NCBI GenBank assembly: GCA_029560455.1
Contig: JAKQKW010000260.1
Span: forward strand, 1-8,079
Length of the DNA stretch: 8,079 nt
Direction: 5' to 3'
From: Candidatus Rifleibacteriota bacterium
Lineage (GTDB): Bacteria; Riflebacteria; Ozemobacteria; Ozemobacterales; Ozemobacteraceae
Part shown: piece after piece, positions 5,867-8,079 of the stretch
Position numbering within the stretch: position 1 is the first letter of the stretch
How the letters are laid out: each line of letters opens with the position of its first letter
Translations under genes and position numbers: made by a program
The notes under the pieces: generated by a model
What the model was told of the DNA's origin: nothing
Databases searched by the model: none
The model's input: only the letters and a program-made list of their open reading frames with translations

Positions 5867-6751
5867 ATGAAAAAGACTTTAGTTCTCATTGCTCTGCTGC
5901 TGGCTTTCGCGCCTGGTGCTTACGCTGAAGAAACATCCGACAATTCTGCTGAGCCGGTAAGCTTTATCGGCAGTTGGGGCGCCCCCGAAGATTCCAGTGA
6001 TGGTCCTGGCTTCGACGGACCTCCACCGAAGCGACCGTTTGGCGGGGCCCGCTTTGATATCAGCCGTGCCGCCGAATATGACACCGACGGCGACGGCACC
6101 CTCAGTGACACAGAAAAAGAAGCGATGCAGACCGCTATCAAAGCTGAAATGGAAGCAAAAAAGGCTGAAATGCTTGAAAAGTATGACAGCGATGGCGACG
6201 GAACTCTTAGTGAAACTGAAAAAGAAACTATGCACGAGGCCAGAAAAGCCGAAATGGAAGCAAAGCTTCTCGAAAAATTCGATGCTGACGGCGACGGAAC
6301 CCTGAGCGACACAGAAAAAGCCGAAATGGAAAAGAATCGCCCTGCAAACCGCGGTGGCAAGGGCAAAGGCCCTCGCGGCGGTCAGATACCACAGGAACTG
6401 CTGAGCAAATACGACACTGATAACGATGGTAAGCTCAGTGAAACAGAGAAGAAAGAAATGGAAGCTGCCATGACAGCTGAAATGGAGGCTAAAAAGGCCG
6501 AAATGCTGAGCAAATACGATGCTGACGGCGATGGAAAGCTCAGCGATACTGAGAAAAAAGCCATGCATGAAGCGAGAAAGACTGAAATGCAGAGCCAGAT
6601 GTTGAAAAAGTTCGACAGCGATGGCGATGGCACCCTGAGCGACACTGAAAAGGCCGCCATGGAAAGCGCCAGACCGCAGAAAGGTGAAAGAGGTATGGGT
6701 AAAGGCATGGGCAAAGGCGGCCCGCGCCCGGGCATGAAAAACAGGAGATAA
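5867..6751 (+). CDS. Secreted protein with six EF-hand calcium-binding loops
   Basis: This protein of 294 residues has a clear signal peptide (MKKTLVLIALLLAFAPGAYA, cleaved before EE). Six canonical 12-residue EF-hand loops begin at residues 72, 107, 139, 183, 218 and 250, each of the form D-x-[DN]-x-D-G-[TK]-L-S-[DE]-T-E; they include DTDGDGTLSDTE and DTDNDGKLSETE. Calcium ligands at positions 1, 3, 5 and 12 are present in all six. The loops are separated by acidic/Lys-rich helices (such as AEMEAKKAEML) and form two triplets with the same 35- and 32-residue spacings, so the protein is an internal duplication with a 111-residue period. A basic Gly/Lys linker (NRGGKGKGPRGG) joins the triplets and a similar basic tail (GERGMGKGMGKGGPRPG) ends the protein. 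AGGAG precedes the ATG. It is probably cotranscribed with the Spy-like gene and ends at a strong terminator. A role as calcium buffer or calcium-dependent envelope protein is inferred. Confidence 0.93.
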   Translation: MKKTLVLIALLLAFAPGAYAEETSDNSAEPVSFIGSWGAPEDSSDGPGFDGPPPKRPFGGARFDISRAAEYDTDGDGTLSDTEKEAMQTAIKAEMEAKKAEMLEKYDSDGDGTLSETEKETMHEARKAEMEAKLLEKFDADGDGTLSDTEKAEMEKNRPANRGGKGKGPRGGQIPQELLSKYDTDNDGKLSETEKKEMEAAMTAEMEAKKAEMLSKYDADGDGKLSDTEKKAMHEARKTEMQSQMLKKFDSDGDGTLSDTEKAAMESARPQKGERGMGKGMGKGGPRPGMKNRR

Positions 6752-6793
6752 AGCAACGAATCCAGACCGTAATACAACAACCAAACCTCAGTC

Positions 6794-6831
6794 TGGGGCT
6801 GCGTCGAATATGTGGCGCAGCCTCATTTTTT
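6794..6831 (+). terminator. Intrinsic terminator of the six-EF-hand gene
   Basis: The arms TGGGGCTGCG (6794-6803) and CGCAGCCTCA (6816-6825) pair over 10 positions with one G-T wobble around a 12-nt loop, and are directly followed by six T (6826-6831). It lies 43 bp past the stop codon at 6751. Confidence 0.9.
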
Positions 6832-6862
6832 GCCTTACACAACTCTTTATTCAGACTTCGCC

Positions 6863-6882
6863 GACCCTGCCGGGTTGTTTTT
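6863..6882 (+). terminator. Possible weak backup terminator
   Basis: GACCC and GGGTT (6863-6867 and 6872-6876) can form a five-pair stem including one G-T pair around TGCC, followed by GTTTTT. It lies about 30 bp beyond the main terminator in the convergent intergenic region. The stem is short, so the call is tentative. Confidence 0.25.
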
Positions 6883-6910
6883 GCACCTCTCAAAACCGGT
6901 TTATACACAT

Positions 6911-6941
6911 AAAAAATCCCCGCTTTCGTATGAAGGCGGGG
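6911..6941 (-). terminator. Intrinsic terminator of the second EF-hand gene
   Basis: A 10-bp stem (6918-6927 with 6932-6941, CCCCGC/GCGGGG core, one G-T wobble) closes a GTAT tetraloop. On the minus strand it is followed by ATTTTTT (6911-6917). Flanking ACACAT (6905-6910) and ATGTGT (6951-6956) could extend the structure after an internal loop. It lies 34 bp past the stop codon. Confidence 0.9.
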
Positions 6942-6975
6942 CAATTCGGAATGTGTGAAAAATCGGAAAAGTTAA

Positions 6976-7737
6976 TCAGGCATCAATTTCGAACAGTGAT
7001 GAATTCATGTTTTGAGCCGAGCTGGCAGTAAAGCGTGAATACTCGTTCATGGCCCGCATGAAGCGTATCGCCATGTCCTGACTCACATCGGAGGAGCTGT
7101 CGGAAGAAGTCTCTGCCGAATATTCCTGAGCATACTGCTCGATCAGTTTCAGCAGATCGAGTTTTTTGCCATCAGCAACGTCTGTTTCTGAAGTGCTTGA
7201 ACTTTCCTGCGAAGCCATCATCTCATCGATCGATACTTTGCCATCCTGGTTGGTGTCGAGCGAATCGAAGTTCGAAATCATCTGACTAAGCTGTTCCGGA
7301 ACCTCCATGCCTTCAGCTTCCATCTGCGACTGGATTTCAAGCAGTTCATCCTTGCTTACGCTTTCCGGTGACCCGCCAGCACCATTTGCCTGCCCGAGTT
7401 CGCTCATCATCGATGGCGGTGGGCCTGGAGGCGGCCCCGGGGGCGGTCCTTCCGGTCTGCCGCCCTGCCCAGGTCCGCCTGCTGTCATGCCGTTTTCGCT
7501 GGCGTAGCTTTTCAGCTCGTCAATGCTGATACCGTTTTGATCCTGGTCGATTTCATCGAAGGCTGCCAGCAGGGTGTCAAATGGGTTCGCTGCCTGACCT
7601 GACTGGGTCTGGCTCTGTTCCTGGGCGGCCTGCTGCTGAATCTTTTCAAGATCTGACTTCTGCAGATTCACCTTCCCGGCCTTGAACTGCTGTATCTGTG
7701 TCCAGACTGAGTTCCCTGAAATACCGCTTACACTCAT
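6976..7737 (-). CDS. EF-hand protein without an obvious signal peptide
   Basis: This is an acidic protein of 253 residues, not assigned to a named family. The start at 7737 (MSVSGISGNSVWTQIQQ) is chosen because AGGAGG lies five nt upstream; an in-frame GTG at 7758 would include that ribosome site. A Gln-rich stretch (34-50) leads to a first EF-hand-like loop at 64-74 (DQDQNGISIDE), which is one residue shorter than the canonical 12. A Gly/Pro linker (86-109, with GPPPGPPPGPPPS) follows, then a canonical loop at 161-172 (DTNQDGKVSIDE). The tail has a Ser-rich acidic segment (179-219) and a last helix-like region (MAIRFMRAMNEYSRF). No N-terminal hydrophobic segment is present, so it is either cytoplasmic or leaves by a signal-peptide-independent route. 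The Ser/Gly/Asn start is seen in some type III or flagellar substrates, but that is only a suggestion. An operator-like array at 7852-7888 lies upstream. Confidence 0.88.
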   Translation of the reverse strand: MSVSGISGNSVWTQIQQFKAGKVNLQKSDLEKIQQQAAQEQSQTQSGQAANPFDTLLAAFDEIDQDQNGISIDELKSYASENGMTAGGPGQGGRPEGPPPGPPPGPPPSMMSELGQANGAGGSPESVSKDELLEIQSQMEAEGMEVPEQLSQMISNFDSLDTNQDGKVSIDEMMASQESSSTSETDVADGKKLDLLKLIEQYAQEYSAETSSDSSSDVSQDMAIRFMRAMNEYSRFTASSAQNMNSSLFEIDA

Positions 7738-7851
7738 AAATGCCTCCTGAGCATTCACTTTTCGCCGAAATTGATTCCTCGAAGTATTGCCATTTTGTCG
7801 GCAATTTAACCTCCCTGATCTAAATTTCGACTGAAATGCCCGGTTTATCGC

Positions 7852-7888
7852 ATTAAGTAGTCTTAACGACCGTTAAGAAGTGTAAAGA
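7852..7888 (-). promoter_or_regulatory. Predicted repeat operator of the second EF-hand gene
   Basis: On the minus strand the hexamers CTTTAC (7887-7882), CTTAAC (7877-7872), GTTAAG (7867-7862) and CTTAAT (7857-7852) follow one another at exactly 10-bp steps. The first two form CTTTACACTTCTTAAC, which differs by a single base from the element in front of the response regulator. The middle also forms a near-palindrome, CTTAACG-AC-CGTTAAG (7862-7877). The last hexamer is about 115 bp before the start codon, farther than at the HTH and Spy-like genes. The 5' leader is therefore longer or the promoter is arranged differently; no clear -10 box could be chosen. Confidence 0.6.
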
Positions 7889-7913
7889 TGGGTTTTTTGA
7901 GAGCCGTGTATCT

Positions 7914-8078
7914 TTAATCCGGTGCGTATCTCAAACCGGTATGCCAGTTGCGCGGCGAATGGCGGAAGTTGTTGATCGCGTTGAAAAATTCTGAAGTGAC
8001 CAGATCATAGAATTCAAGGGAAGCGGCACCGCGGGTCTGATTGCCGGTGTTGTTCCTGTCGCATCCGGTTTTGTCTGA
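7914..8078 (-). CDS. C-terminal end of an unidentified protein
   Basis: An open frame enters from the right edge and ends at TAA (7914-7916), giving 54 residues: SDKTGCDRNNTGNQTRGAAS, then LEFYDLVTSEFFNAINNFRH, then SPRNWHTGLRYAPD. The codons favour C or G in the third position, as in the neighbouring genes, and the other frames of this stretch are interrupted, which supports real coding. The segment is polar and aromatic, rich in Asn and Arg, with one Cys; no family was recognised. It is on the same strand as the second EF-hand gene, but a repeat operator lies between them, so they need not be one operon. No clear terminator follows the stop codon. Confidence 0.6.
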   Translation of the reverse strand, partial: SDKTGCDRNNTGNQTRGAASLEFYDLVTSEFFNAINNFRHSPRNWHTGLRYAPD

Positions 8079-8079
8079 G

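Noticed and set aside
5879..6784. Long minus-strand open frame opposite the six-EF-hand gene
   Set aside because: It arises from the repetitive sense codons. Its product is a His/Phe/Ser-rich repeat with no domain, and the sense strand has a signal peptide, EF-hands, an SD and a terminator.

Overview
The window looks like chromosomal DNA of a Gram-negative bacterium. It has a two-membrane-type sensor kinase, a Spy/CpxP-like exported protein and SD-led genes of roughly 50% GC with C/G-ending codons. No phage, IS element, CRISPR array or RNA gene was seen. I cannot name the lineage from the sequence.

Left part (1-2127, all minus strand): the N-terminal 50 codons of a Uma2-family protein run off the left edge, with a promoter behind them. 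A strong intrinsic terminator (301-340) then closes aspS (367-2127), a complete bacterial aspartyl-tRNA synthetase. These are ordinary genes, except for a 10-bp-periodic sequence at 216-241.

Central and right part (2232-7888): a CpxR/CpxA-like two-component pair is transcribed leftward (response regulator 3844-4539, overlapping sensor kinase 2232-3857). Facing it and transcribed rightward are a small XRE-type HTH protein (4733-5071), a Spy/CpxP-like periplasmic protein (5242-5766) and a secreted protein with six EF-hands (5867-6751). A second EF-hand protein (6976-7737) converges from the right. The C-terminal 54 codons of an unidentified protein (7914-8078) lie at the right edge.

The main discovery is a shared upstream element. 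A 16-bp motif close to CTTWACACTTCTTAAC, made of TCTTWAC heptamers repeated every 10-11 bp, lies in gene orientation before the response regulator, the HTH gene, the Spy-like gene and the second EF-hand gene. Direct heptamer repeats at one helical turn are the usual kind of site for OmpR/CpxR-type regulators. I therefore infer one local, autoregulated regulon: an envelope sensor with a Pro/Met/His/acid-rich sensor insert controls a periplasmic Spy-like protein, calcium-binding EF-hand proteins and a secondary regulator. The stimulus (calcium, another metal or envelope damage) is not shown by the sequence.
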